Shown one piece after another: positions 18,473-27,213 of a stretch of DNA of 53,794 nucleotides. The DNA is taken from assembly GCA_013791765.1 (NCBI GenBank), contig VMTC01000130.1, positions 1 through 53,794 of the forward strand, in the 5' to 3' direction. The first letter of the stretch is position 1. Each line of letters starts with the position of its first letter. The stretch is from Rhodoferax sp. (GTDB lineage: Bacteria > Pseudomonadota > Gammaproteobacteria > Burkholderiales > Burkholderiaceae_C). Below the pieces are notes generated by a model. That model did no database searches. It had not been told where the DNA came from and saw nothing but the letters and a program-made list of their open reading frames with translations. Position numbers and translations under genes: made by a program.

Positions 18473-19777
18473 TTACACGGTCAAATGGCTGGTGTCAGCG
18501 CCCTGGCTGCTGACGCGGTTGCGACCCGACGATTTGGCTGCGTACAAGGCTTGATCGGCTTGTCTGATCAATCTGCTGCTGGTGTCACCCACTGCAGGCA
18601 CGGTGCAGGCGACACCGCAACTGATGGTCACAACTTGGGATACGTCGGAATACGCCTGACTCAGCCCGGCGGCCTGGACCGCCTCTCGCACTTTTTCGGC
18701 CATCGCCTGTGCGCTGAGCAGTGAGGTCTGCGGCAGCAAAATGACAAATTCCTCGCCGCCATAACGCGCGCAGACGTCGCCGTTTCGCTGCACGCATTGC
18801 TGAATTTCCTTGGCCACACGAATCAGGCACTCGTCGCCCGCCTGATGGCCATAGTGGTCGTTGTAAGCCTTGAAATTGTCGACATCGAGGTAGATGAGGG
18901 CAATGGCTTGTTGTTCACGCTGTGCACGGCCCCACTCGATCAGCAGGTGGCTGTCGAAATAGCGGCGGTTGGCCAATCCGGTAAGCGGGTCGGAGTTGGC
19001 CTGGCGATCAAGCTCGTCATGCGAGCGTTTGAGCTTGAGTGCTTCAATGCGCTGCAGCAGGGTATGCAGGTACGCTTGCCGCGAGTCGTACTCCATCTGG
19101 TAATTGGCAACCAAACTAATGACGACAGCCGCGAACAGCACCATATCGCTGTTGAGTTTGATCTCCTGGGACATCTGCTGCAGTTGCGAGATACCAGCGA
19201 CAAACAGTGCCAGCACTGCCACGCTGGTCGACAAGGCAAACCTGAAGCGCTGCCGGATGACGATATTGCCGAACATGATGACCAGGATGACCCCGGTGTG
19301 GTAGTGCAACGCGTTGGGGTGTTGGCTTTGAGAAAAGAAATACACCAGACTGCCGCTGGCCGCCGCAATCAGGCAGGATATCAGCCATTCCCGCCTCGGT
19401 GCCAGAAAGGGCAAATGTAGCGCCGCCAATGTAACTGCCATGATTGGGGTGAGTATGCCCAGCCGGATCATCAGCGCCTGATCTGCAATGTCCGGCAGCA
19501 TGGTCCGGTCGGTGATATTGAACAAGTTGAGGATGATCAGCGCGATCAGCCCCAATACCCGGAATCGTGCCACCCGTTCGGCGGTTGAATCGAGCTCGAA
19601 CTGCCATTCCAGTTGCGGCGCAAAGCGCAGCCACGGGCGCTTTTCAGCCAGTGCTTCTCTGGCTGTTTGCTCCAGCGCCAGCAGGTGTTGCTGCTCTGCC
19701 GGCGTGCCAAAATTTGCTCCCAACAAAGCCGAGGTGAGGATGGGGGAGCGCATGGGGCTAGACAAGCTTGTTTCCAT
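18473..19777 (-). CDS. Membrane-bound diguanylate cyclase (GGDEF)
   Basis: 434 residues: a soluble N-terminal 70 residues, five to six hydrophobic segments (about 73-225) forming a membrane sensor module of no recognised named type, a short coiled linker (about 235-260), and a GGDEF domain (about 262-425). The active-site loop is GGEEF at 340-344. The substrate-side residues D-P-L-T-G-L-A-N-R-R (263-272) and D-V-D-N-F-K (298-303) are intact. An RxxD inhibitory site (R331-D334) lies exactly five residues before GGEEF. The protein should make cyclic di-GMP and be product-inhibited. No EAL domain. It is alone, convergent toward the tRNA. Confidence 0.9.
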   Translation of the reverse strand: METSLSSPMRSPILTSALLGANFGTPAEQQHLLALEQTAREALAEKRPWLRFAPQLEWQFELDSTAERVARFRVLGLIALIILNLFNITDRTMLPDIADQALMIRLGILTPIMAVTLAALHLPFLAPRREWLISCLIAAASGSLVYFFSQSQHPNALHYHTGVILVIMFGNIVIRQRFRFALSTSVAVLALFVAGISQLQQMSQEIKLNSDMVLFAAVVISLVANYQMEYDSRQAYLHTLLQRIEALKLKRSHDELDRQANSDPLTGLANRRYFDSHLLIEWGRAQREQQAIALIYLDVDNFKAYNDHYGHQAGDECLIRVAKEIQQCVQRNGDVCARYGGEEFVILLPQTSLLSAQAMAEKVREAVQAAGLSQAYSDVSQVVTISCGVACTVPAVGDTSSRLIRQADQALYAAKSSGRNRVSSQGADTSHLTV

Positions 19778-20089
19778 TCTTCACCTGGCTTGCGCAGTTG
19801 GACGCGCCCGAGTGGGCTCCTGGCAGCCCAACCGGGTCGGCGTGACGCCGCCGCAGGCTCCGGCCCGCAAGTAGGGGCAACACACCCGGGCACGTTGCCA
19901 AGGGCTCAATCGGGTGTGTAAGGCTTTCACGCCCAATGTGAATATCGTCGAAGTCAGAAAAGTCAATATTCATAAGGCGTTACAGATGATTTCCAGCGCT
20001 CAACTGAATCTAGTGGTGCTCCAGTTTTGATGAGCAAGTGGGCAAGCAGTGCTTGGGCGCGAAACCGCTGTCCCGCATGTTTGTTGCAC

Positions 20090-20314
20090 CAGTCTATATC
20101 GGAAAACCGAAAGATGGGGACACACGTGCTCACACAGGTGAACGGGCGTCTCGGCCATGCGGCGCGCATTGCAAGAGGGGCAGCACAAGGCCACCAGAAA
20201 GGCGTGCCCGCAGTCGTCACAGCGTGCACGGGCAAAGCCGTTTAATGAGGCGTCCTCAACCAGAACAGGCTGATTGCAAGCCTGCGGTGCCATATTGGGA
20301 GCAAAAATCCGCAC
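20090..20314 (-). pseudogene. IS91-family transposase remnant (zinc-finger N-terminus)
   Basis: The frame encodes GFARARCDDCGHAFLVAL then CCPSCNARRMAETPVHLCEHV. IS91/ISCR transposases have this zinc-binding N-terminal domain as C-x2-C-G-H-x-F-L-V-A-x-S-C-K-G-R-G-x-C-P-S-C-N-x-R-R-M. Here about seven residues of the finger (S-C-K-G-R-G-x) are deleted, and homology stops after HLSVFRY. The HUH-type catalytic region is absent, so it cannot be active. The right inverted-repeat arm abuts its 5' side. Confidence 0.75.
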
Positions 20315-20330
20315 AGCTGCCGTTGAACGT

Positions 20331-20698
20331 GCTATTCAAACTGATGTGGCGCCCTGAAGTCATGCGGGTCATACGTAAAACCCGGCGCTGCGCAATAAAC
20401 CCGGCCCGGCGACTGGGCCATGCGCATGCGGTTTTGGGGCGAAAACACACGCGAAATTGAAGTTGGGGTATGCAAGCGCTTGCAGATGCGCGCCTTTCAC
20501 CCCAAAGCCCGGTCGCATAGCTCAATCACGGTTCTGACGCCGTGGAAGTCAGAATTTCTGCAGCAAGCGGCGCACATCAATTCGAGCCACCCCAACGCAG
20601 GCAATTTTTGACTTCCCCCTGTCAGCGTACCCAATCGCTGGAAAAATCAGTCGGGTGATGCGCTTTGCGAAGGTAAAGGAGGAGAACGCGAAGCGGGC
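20331..20698 (-). repeat. Right arm of the long inverted repeat (copy B)
   Basis: The reverse complement of 20331-20698 matches bases 1-290: 54 bp perfect at the outer end, then alternating good and weaker similarity, with an extra segment of about 80 bp that copy A lacks. It lies directly upstream of the IS91-type remnant. Short open frames in it do not resemble known proteins. Confidence 0.75.
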
Positions 20699-20734
20699 GG
20701 AGGACACGTAGCAAAGCGCATCGCCCGGCTGATT
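20645..20734. repeat. Hairpin-forming inverted repeat at the mobile-element edge
   Basis: Two 24-bp arms (20645-20668 and 20711-20734; second arm GCAAAGCGCATCGCCCGGCT plus GATT) are complementary with two mismatches and separated by 42 bp. Such a structure beside an IS91 remnant could be a decayed oriIS/terIS-type end. That link is inference. Confidence 0.5.
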
Positions 20735-21190
20735 CACCCACCACCGTGATATCCGGGGCCCCGACCCAATGGACGCACCTGAGTACCTCAGTCAAAAATC
20801 ATTCATCTGAAGCCCGGATCACTTTGAGTCACACCCGCCTTTGAACGTGCGCAGGCCGCTTGAACCTCAGCTGGAAACTGCGCACTGTTCAGCCGCATCC
20901 TTTGGCGCTCGTCTTTTGCCTGGTGCTGCATCAGCTCTTGGCGAGCTGGCGACGCGATCACGGGCCACAAGCATTGACCGCCACCACAGCGGGTTCAGTG
21001 CATGTGCGACTTTTTGCGGATTTCGTGATTCAGGATATATATAAAATTGATAGCAATATGTCCAATTAACATAAGGGCTAGAGCCAAATTTCATATAAAA
21101 ATAGTGCCAGAATTCAGCATCCTTAAGTCGTTGCGACGTGATCGTCGACTTGACAGCCGGTGCCTCAACCGAGGGTTAGCCCTTATTCGC
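20735..21190. other. Gene-free stretch before putA
   Basis: About 455 bp without a convincing gene. It holds interspersed-repeat copy 1 (21041-21101) and otherwise unremarkable sequence. The PutA operator begins at 21192. The small open frames here show no family features and overlap one another in several phases. Confidence 0.6.
21041..21101 (+). repeat. GGGCTAG-type interspersed repeat, copy 1
   Basis: The unit reads AAAATTGATAGCAATATG, then a spacer, AAGGGCTAGAGCCAAATTT and an A/T tail ATAAAAA. It is the clearest copy together with 26795-26855 and the inverted 51251-51310. It contains the small palindrome GGCTAGAGCC-like centre. Confidence 0.7.
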
Positions 21191-21191
21191 A

Positions 21192-21245
21192 ATGAGTTGC
21201 ACCTTAATTAAAATAGGTGCAACTCATTTTGGAAAAGGGTGCAAC
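21192..21245. promoter_or_regulatory. PutA autoregulatory operator region
   Basis: ATGAGTTGCACCT (21192-21204) and AGGTGCAACTCAT (21215-21227) form a perfect 13-bp inverted repeat with a 10-bp AT spacer. Each arm contains GTTGCA, the hexamer recognised by PutA ribbon-helix-helix domains. A third site (TGCAAC, 21240-21245) touches the putA start codon. Two more lie inside the gene at 21400-21405 and 21414-21419. Confidence 0.85.
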
Positions 21246-21246
21246 C

Positions 21247-24200
21247 ATGGCCACAGTCACGCTCGGTATCAAGGTTGATGAATCGCTGCGAACGCGCATC
21301 AAGGATGCGGCCTTGGCGCAGGGCAAGACCTCCCACTGGCTGATCAAGCAGGCGGTCATCCAGTATGTGGAGAGCATCGAGCGTGGCCATTTGCCACGCG
21401 TTGCAACTAGAGGTGCAACCGAAACTTCCCAGGCGGGCGAGATTGAAGACGCTGACGACTTGACGGTGCCAGCCAGCCCAATGGCATCCGCGCCGCAGCC
21501 CTTTCTGGACTGGGCGCAAAACGTGCTGCCACAGACCGAGATGCGCGCTGCCATCACCGCCGCCTGGCACCGGCCTGAGCCTGAATGCCTGCCGATGCTG
21601 GTGCAACTGGCGCATGTGAGCGACGCGGACCAGCGCGCCGCGATTGAAGAAGTCGCAACCCGCCTGGTTGAAGGCCTGCGCAGCAACAAGACCGGTGGCG
21701 GCGTGGAGGCGCTGGTGCAGGAGTTTTCGCTCTCCAGCCAGGAAGGCGTGGCGCTGATGTGCATGGCCGAGGCGTTACTGCGCATTCCCGACAACGCCAC
21801 GCGCGACGCGCTGATTCGCGACAAGATCAGCCACGGTGACTGGCATTCGCACCTGGGCAACTCGCCCTCGCTGTTCGTCAACGCCGCCGTCTGGGGCTTG
21901 ATGCTGACCGGCAAGCTCACCGCCACTGCCAGCGAGAAGAGCATGGGCAGCGCGCTGACCCGCATGATCGGCAAGGGCGGTGAGCCCCTGATTCGTCAGG
22001 GCGTCCACCGGGCCATGAAGCTGATGGGCGAGCAGTTCGTCACCGGCCAGACCATCTCCGAGGCGCTGGCCAACAGTCGGGCGCTGGAGAAAAAAGGTTT
22101 TCGTTACTCCTACGACATGCTGGGCGAGGCGGCGACCACCGAGGAGGATGCCGAGCGTTACGTGGCCTCCTACGAGCAGTCGATCCGCGCCATCGGCATG
22201 GCGTCCAACGGCCGCGGCATCTTTGAAGGCCCGGGCATCTCGGTCAAATTGTCGGCGCTGCACACGCGCTACAGCCGCGCCCAGCGCGAGCGCGTCATGG
22301 GCGAGCTGCTGCCGCGCCTGAGCAAACTGGCGCTGCTGGCACGCCAGTACGACATCGCCATCAACATCGATGCTGAAGAATCCGACCGGTTAGAGCTCTC
22401 CCTGGACCTGTTAGAGAGCCTGTGTTTCGAGCCCAGGCTCAAGGGCTGGAACGGCATTGGCTTTGTGGTGCAGTCCTACCTCAAGCGTTGCCCTTATGTG
22501 ATTGACCACGTGATCGACCTGGCAAGGCGCAGTGGCCACCGCCTGATGATTCGCCTGGTCAAGGGCGCTTACTGGGACGCCGAGATCAAGCGCGCCCAGC
22601 TCGACGGCCTGGACGGCTACCCGGTCTACACCCGCAAGGTGCATACCGATGTGGCTTACCTGGCTTGCGCGCGCAAGTTGTTCGCTGCACCCGAGGCGGT
22701 TTACCCGCAATTTGCCACCCACAATGCGCAAACCGTGGCCTCGATTTACCAGATGGCGGGCAACAACTACTACGCCGGGCAGTACGAGTTTCAGTGCCTG
22801 CATGGCATGGGCGAGCCGCTGTACGAGCAGGTCACCGGCACCGTCGCTGACGGCAAATTGGGGCGCCCGTGCCGCATCTATGCGCCGGTGGGCACGCACG
22901 AAACGCTGCTGGCGTATCTGGTGCGCCGACTGCTGGAGAACGGCTCCAACTCCTCCTTTGTCAACCGCATTGGCGACCCCAAGGTGCAGGTCGATGACCT
23001 GGTGGCCGACCCGGTGCTGGAGGCGCAGGCGATAGAAGCGCAGGCGGGCCAGCTGGGCGCGCCGCACCCCAAGATTGCGCTGCCGCGCCAGCTGTTTGCA
23101 GCGCTGGGCGCCCAGTCGCGTCTGAACTCATCGGGCCTGAATCTGGCCAACGAACAACAGCTGGCCTCACTCGCCGCGGGCTTGCTGCGCAGCACGCAAG
23201 TGAGCTACGCCGCTTGCGCTACGGTGGCGCAGGTGGCGCCCGTCAACCCGGCGACCGCCTTGGCCGAGGGTTGGCAAACGGTCTGCAACCCGGCCGACAC
23301 GCGCGACCAGGTCGGCTGGGTGCGTCCTGCCACAGCTAACGAGGTGGAGCTCGCCGTTGAGCGCGCGGCACGCGCGACCCAAATCTGGCAAGTGACACCG
23401 CCCCAGGAGCGCGCCGCCTGCCTCAAGCGCGCCGCCGATTCTCTGGAGCAGCGCACCCAAAGCATCCTGGGCCTGATCGTGCGGGAGGCTGGCAAGTCGC
23501 TGCCCAACGCCATTTCAGAGATCCGCGAGGCGGTGGACTTCTTGCGCTATTACGCAGCGCAAGTGCAAGCCACCTTTGACAACCAGACCCAGCGCTCACT
23601 CGGTGTGGTGCTGTGCATCAGCCCGTGGAATTTTCCGCTGGCGATCTTTGCCGGCCAGGTCGCAGCCGCGCTGGCCAGCGGCAACTGCGTGCTGGCCAAG
23701 CCGGCCGAGCAAACGCCGCTGGTGGCGGAACTGATGGTGCGCCTGCTGCACGAAGCCGGTGTGCCGCGCGATGCGGTGCAACTGGTGCCCGGCACCGGTG
23801 AGGCCGTGGGCGCCGCGCTGGTGGCGCACGCGCAGGTGGCGGGCGTGATGTTTACCGGCTCGACCGAGGTGGCGCGGCTGATTGCGCAAACCTTGTCACA
23901 GCGCCTGAGCCGCCAGGGCCACTGCATCCCCTTGATTGCCGAGACCGGCGGTCAGAACGCCATGGTGGTCGATTCATCGGCCCTGGCCGAGCAGGTCGTG
24001 GGCGATGTGCTGTCCTCGGCCTTCGACTCGGCCGGCCAGCGCTGCTCGGCGCTTCGTTTGCTGTGCATCCAGGAAGACGTGGCCGACCGGGTGATCGGCA
24101 TGATCAAGGACGCGATGCGCGAGTGGGTCATGGGCAACCCGGACCGCATGCACACGGATGTGGGCCCAGTGATCGACGAGCAGGCGAGGGCGCAGATTGA

Positions 24201-25326
24201 GCAACACATCGCGCGCATGCAGGCAGACGGCCAAGCCGTGACCCGCATGGCGCGCGACGAGAGTGAGGCCCAAGGACATTTTGTGATGCCCACGCTGATT
24301 GAGATCGACCGCATCGAGCGCCTGCAGCGCGAAGTGTTCGGCCCGGTGCTGCATGTGCTGCGCTATCGGCGCGACGACCTTGACCGTGTGCTGAGCGCCA
24401 TCAACGCGACCGGCTACGGCCTGACCTTTGGGGTGCACAGCCGCATTGACGAGACCATCGCCCAGGTCACGCAAAAGGTGCAGGCGGGCAATATATATGT
24501 CAACCGCAATGTGATCGGCGCAGTGGTGGGGGTGCAGCCTTTTGGCGGCATGGGCTTGTCGGGCACTGGGCCCAAAGCGGGCGGGCCACTCTATCTGTAC
24601 CGGCTCTTGCAGCAGGACGATGCGCAATGCAACCCGGCTTTGAGTGCCCTGGCGGCCTCGCCCGCCAGCCGTGCGCTGGCGCTGGCCAGTGCTGAGCGTC
24701 AGCTCGCTGCGCATCCCACTTTGCTGGCGCTGCAGAGTCTGGTGGCGAGCCTGCAAGCGCCTTCCTCTGCCCTAGGGGGCGTGGGCAGTTTGGACGGCGC
24801 ACAGGCCGCAGTCGCATGCGCCAGGTATCGGGCCGCCAGCGTGCTTGGCCAGGCCTACCTGCTGCCGGGCCCCACGGGGGAGTCGAACCGCTATCAGCTG
24901 CTGGCGCGCGGCGCGGTCTGGGCCGTGCCACAGACGGCGCTCGGGCTAATCCACCAGGTGGCAGCGTCCTTGGCCAGTGGCAACCCGTGCTGGATCGAGA
25001 CACCCGCCAGCGCCAGCGCGGTGGCGCAAGCGCTGAGCACCTTGCCGCCCGAGGTGATGCGCTTTGTGCAACAGCGCAGCCTTGATCAGCTGCGCAGCGA
25101 GCCGCATCTGAGCGCCATGTTGTTTGAGGGCGATGGCGACGCCTTGCAAGCTTTGGCACCGACCGTGTCGCAACAAGGTGGCGCCATCGTGCGCATTGAA
25201 AGCCTGTCGCCGGCGCAGTTGGCAGCCGGCGCCTGCTATGACTTGAGCGCCCTGATGCATGAGCAAAGCATCAGCACCAACACGGCAGCGGCCGGTGGGA
25301 ACGCGCAGCTCATGACGATGGACTGA
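21247..25326 (+). CDS. putA: Trifunctional PutA: repressor, proline dehydrogenase and P5C dehydrogenase
   Basis: 1359 residues from the ATG at 21247; an upstream GTG at 21217 lies inside the operator and is rejected. Residues 1-47 are a ribbon-helix-helix DNA-binding domain (ATVTLGIKVDESLRTRIKDAA). The FAD-dependent proline dehydrogenase barrel spans about 250-560 (GISVKLSALHTRY near 329, RLVKGAYWDAEI near 435). The aldehyde dehydrogenase domain spans about 640-1110, with ISPWNFPL, catalytic Glu899 (ETGGQ) and nucleophile Cys933 (GQRCSALR). About 240 further C-terminal residues complete the large PutA type. It oxidises proline to glutamate, passing electrons to quinone and NAD+, and represses its own gene when proline is absent. 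No separate putP is in the window. Confidence 0.95.
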   Translation: MATVTLGIKVDESLRTRIKDAALAQGKTSHWLIKQAVIQYVESIERGHLPRVATRGATETSQAGEIEDADDLTVPASPMASAPQPFLDWAQNVLPQTEMRAAITAAWHRPEPECLPMLVQLAHVSDADQRAAIEEVATRLVEGLRSNKTGGGVEALVQEFSLSSQEGVALMCMAEALLRIPDNATRDALIRDKISHGDWHSHLGNSPSLFVNAAVWGLMLTGKLTATASEKSMGSALTRMIGKGGEPLIRQGVHRAMKLMGEQFVTGQTISEALANSRALEKKGFRYSYDMLGEAATTEEDAERYVASYEQSIRAIGMASNGRGIFEGPGISVKLSALHTRYSRAQRERVMGELLPRLSKLALLARQYDIAINIDAEESDRLELSLDLLESLCFEPRLKGWNGIGFVVQSYLKRCPYVIDHVIDLARRSGHRLMIRLVKGAYWDAEIKRAQLDGLDGYPVYTRKVHTDVAYLACARKLFAAPEAVYPQFATHNAQTVASIYQMAGNNYYAGQYEFQCLHGMGEPLYEQVTGTVADGKLGRPCRIYAPVGTHETLLAYLVRRLLENGSNSSFVNRIGDPKVQVDDLVADPVLEAQAIEAQAGQLGAPHPKIALPRQLFAALGAQSRLNSSGLNLANEQQLASLAAGLLRSTQVSYAACATVAQVAPVNPATALAEGWQTVCNPADTRDQVGWVRPATANEVELAVERAARATQIWQVTPPQERAACLKRAADSLEQRTQSILGLIVREAGKSLPNAISEIREAVDFLRYYAAQVQATFDNQTQRSLGVVLCISPWNFPLAIFAGQVAAALASGNCVLAKPAEQTPLVAELMVRLLHEAGVPRDAVQLVPGTGEAVGAALVAHAQVAGVMFTGSTEVARLIAQTLSQRLSRQGHCIPLIAETGGQNAMVVDSSALAEQVVGDVLSSAFDSAGQRCSALRLLCIQEDVADRVIGMIKDAMREWVMGNPDRMHTDVGPVIDEQARAQIEQHIARMQADGQAVTRMARDESEAQGHFVMPTLIEIDRIERLQREVFGPVLHVLRYRRDDLDRVLSAINATGYGLTFGVHSRIDETIAQVTQKVQAGNIYVNRNVIGAVVGVQPFGGMGLSGTGPKAGGPLYLYRLLQQDDAQCNPALSALAASPASRALALASAERQLAAHPTLLALQSLVASLQAPSSALGGVGSLDGAQAAVACARYRAASVLGQAYLLPGPTGESNRYQLLARGAVWAVPQTALGLIHQVAASLASGNPCWIETPASASAVAQALSTLPPEVMRFVQQRSLDQLRSEPHLSAMLFEGDGDALQALAPTVSQQGGAIVRIESLSPAQLAAGACYDLSALMHEQSISTNTAAAGGNAQLMTMD

Positions 25327-25484
25327 GTCGCCGAGAAAAAATAACTTGAACATTCCCCATCTTCCATACGAGCGCCATGCGGCGTTGCAAACCGCTTGTT
25401 TGGCTCGCCAAACGGCGCGCTTTGCGCCTTGCCTGGCATCTCGTCTGAAAGCGGGTCATTGTTCAATTTATTTTTTCTCGACTC
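25324..25484. repeat. Small element with about 24-bp terminal inverted repeats
   Basis: GAGTCG (3-base gap) AGAAAAAATAACTTGAAC at 25325-25350 is mirrored by GTTCAATTTATTTTTTCTCG plus ACTC at 25461-25484. The inverted arms differ by three extra bases and one mismatch. The interior (about 110 bp) contains nested hairpins such as GTTTGGCTCGCCAAAC. The left arm begins at the putA stop codon. It could be a MITE-like insertion or a long mRNA hairpin ending the putA transcript. Confidence 0.55.
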
Positions 25485-25563
25485 CTGAGCGCTGCAAGCT
25501 TCTCTCACAGGCCCGATCTGCAGCCCGATCTGATTTAAAAGAATCCACAACGAGGAGACAACG

Positions 25564-25587
25564 ATGAAATTTAAGACGCCACCATGA
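25564..25587 (+). CDS. Possible seven-codon leader peptide upstream of the binding-protein gene
   Basis: A strong ribosome site (GAGGAGACAACG) precedes an ATG encoding M-K-F-K-T-P-P and a stop, 65 bp before the binding-protein start, which has a weaker site. It may be a translated leader or the stub of a lost gene start. Confidence 0.3.
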   Translation: MKFKTPP

Positions 25588-25652
25588 CGGCGGGATTGCC
25601 CCCCGCCCGAACCCCACTGCGAAATCCAAATATTCACTTTCAGGAAACACAT

Positions 25653-26786
25653 ATGAAACTCAAAAGCACAGTCCTTCCCCTCTTTGGCGCCCTGGCGCTG
25701 GCCTTTGCCAGCCAATCCTTTGCGCAGGACCAAAAAGTCGTTATCGGCTTGACCGGCCCCCTGTCAGGCGCCAACGCCTTTGCCGGCAAGGACAATGAAA
25801 ACGGCGTGCGCCTGGCGATTGAAGACCTCAACAGCAAAAAGATCACGGTCGGGGGCAAGACCCTCAAATTTGAACTGCTGTCCGAAGACGACCAATGCGA
25901 CCCCAGAGCCGGCGTGATGGTGGCGCAAAAGCTGGTCGACAGCGGCGTCAAGTTTGTCATGGGCCCGTATTGCTCGGGCGTGGCGGTGCCGGCATCGCGC
26001 CTGTACAGCCAGGGCGGCGCCATGCTGTCGACCGTGGGCACCAACCCCAAAGTCACGCTGGGCGGCTACAAGAACCTGTTCCGGATCATCGCCAGCGACA
26101 ACCAGATTGGCGCCAGCATGGCCGCTTATGCGGCCAGGGAGTTGAAAGTCAAATCGGTGGCCGTGATTGACGACCGCACCGCTTTTGGCCAGGGCGTGGC
26201 CGAAGAATTCACCAAGGAAGCCAAAAAATTGGGGCTGAGCGTGGTGGGCCAGGAATTCACCACCGACAAGGCGACCGATTTCACCGCCATCCTGACCAGC
26301 TTGAAGGCCAAGAAGCCCGAAGCTATTTTCTTCGGCGGCTATGCGCCGCAAGCTGGACCGATGGCGCGTCAGATGCAGCAGCTCGCGCTCAAGACCAAGT
26401 TGCTCGGCGGCGACACCTTGTGCAGCCCCGAGATGGGAAAACTCGGTGGTGAAGCGGTCAATGACGTGGTGTTTTGCGCCCAGGGTGGCTCCATCCTGGA
26501 CAAGGCCGCCAATGGCCCTGCCTTCAAGGCGAAGTTCAAGAAGCGCTTTGGTCTGGACCCCGATGTGTACGCCGCGCCTTTTTATGACCAGACCATGTTC
26601 ATTGGCGAGTCCATGCAAAAGGCCAACTCCATCGACCCGAACAAGGTCGGCGCAGAAATCTACAAGTCGAGCTACAAGGGCGTTGCAGGCACCTACAGCT
26701 ATGACGACAAAGGCAATATGAAGCAAGCGCCGATCACGGTTTACACCTTCAAGAACGCCTTGCCGGTGCCGCTGGCAAGCTATTGA
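25653..26786 (+). CDS. Periplasmic branched-chain amino-acid ABC transporter binding protein (LivJ/LivK-like)
   Basis: 377 residues with signal peptide MKLKSTVLPLFGALALAFAS ending SFA-Q. The mature protein is a type I periplasmic binding fold: KVVIGLTGPLSGANAFAGKD at the start of lobe 1, E-D-D-Q-C-D-P-x-x-G-V-x-V-A-Q-K-L-V (about 77-95), Y-C-S-G-V-A-x-P-A-S (about 108-117), and an F-Y-D-Q-T segment in lobe 2. It resembles leucine/isoleucine/valine-binding proteins; ligand specificity in this family drifts widely. No permease or ATPase genes are adjacent, so it must use components encoded elsewhere. Its position after putA might point to a proline-family ligand, but a separate promoter is likely. 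Confidence 0.85.
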   Translation: MKLKSTVLPLFGALALAFASQSFAQDQKVVIGLTGPLSGANAFAGKDNENGVRLAIEDLNSKKITVGGKTLKFELLSEDDQCDPRAGVMVAQKLVDSGVKFVMGPYCSGVAVPASRLYSQGGAMLSTVGTNPKVTLGGYKNLFRIIASDNQIGASMAAYAARELKVKSVAVIDDRTAFGQGVAEEFTKEAKKLGLSVVGQEFTTDKATDFTAILTSLKAKKPEAIFFGGYAPQAGPMARQMQQLALKTKLLGGDTLCSPEMGKLGGEAVNDVVFCAQGGSILDKAANGPAFKAKFKKRFGLDPDVYAAPFYDQTMFIGESMQKANSIDPNKVGAEIYKSSYKGVAGTYSYDDKGNMKQAPITVYTFKNALPVPLASY

Positions 26787-26794
26787 TCTATTAA

Positions 26795-26855
26795 TTTATT
26801 GATAGCATATGAGGCAGTATCCACGCGGGCTAGAGCTAGAAAACCTATAAATTTT
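26795..26855 (+). repeat. GGGCTAG-type interspersed repeat, copy 2
   Basis: TTATTGATAGCATATGAGG, then CAGTATCCACGCGGGCTAGA and an A-rich tail ending CCTATAAATTTT. It lies just after the binding-protein stop codon in the gap before the small membrane protein. Confidence 0.7.
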
Positions 26856-26985
26856 CGTAAATTGTGCACGACTCGCGGTGGATATTGGCAATAATCAAAA
26901 CAAGATAGCTGGCCCGGTGGCATCATTGCGCCAGGGTGGGAATGGAGGTTGACCGGTTCAAGGCAGGACCAGAAAGAAGTGGGCA

Positions 26986-27213
26986 ATGAAAGCAGGCGTG
27001 GGCATCTTGGGTTTGTTGTTGGCGCTGCTCGTCGTCGGGCTGCTGGCCAAGAAGCAGCTGGGCGGGGTAGCGGGCACGGCACCAGGCACCGCGGCGGGCG
27101 TCTCGGCTCCCGCGGGCACGCCGCAGCAGCAAAGCCAGCAGCTTCAGGACCAGGTGAAAAAATCGGTGGAAGAGGCGATGCAACAGAAGCGGCCCGAGTC
27201 GCCAGACGAGTAA
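26986..27213 (+). CDS. Small single-span membrane protein, unknown function
   Basis: 75 residues: one N-terminal membrane helix (GVGILGLLLALLVVGLLA), a KK stop, an Ala/Gly/Pro linker, and a Gln-rich amphipathic tail (QQQSQQLQDQVKKSVEEAMQ) that looks helical or coiled. No family recognised. Its stop overlaps the start of the DUF2844 gene by one base (TAATG), so the two are probably translationally coupled. This suggests that it belongs with the DUF2844/DUF3443 envelope pair. Confidence 0.65.
   Translation: MKAGVGILGLLLALLVVGLLAKKQLGGVAGTAPGTAAGVSAPAGTPQQQSQQLQDQVKKSVEEAMQQKRPESPDE

Noticed and set aside
18446-18724. Open frame just after tRNA-Arg as a possible integrase remnant
   Set aside because: It is antisense to the diguanylate cyclase C-terminus and shows no recombinase motif; no tRNA 3'-end duplication was seen nearby.
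19758-19973. Minus-strand open frame upstream of the diguanylate cyclase
   Set aside because: It overlaps the cyclase start, and its tail is out-of-phase leader sequence; no family features.
20256-20525. Minus-strand 89-codon frame in copy B as a gene
   Set aside because: It lies in the repeat arm, is not kept open in copy A because of the 80-bp difference, and resembles nothing known.
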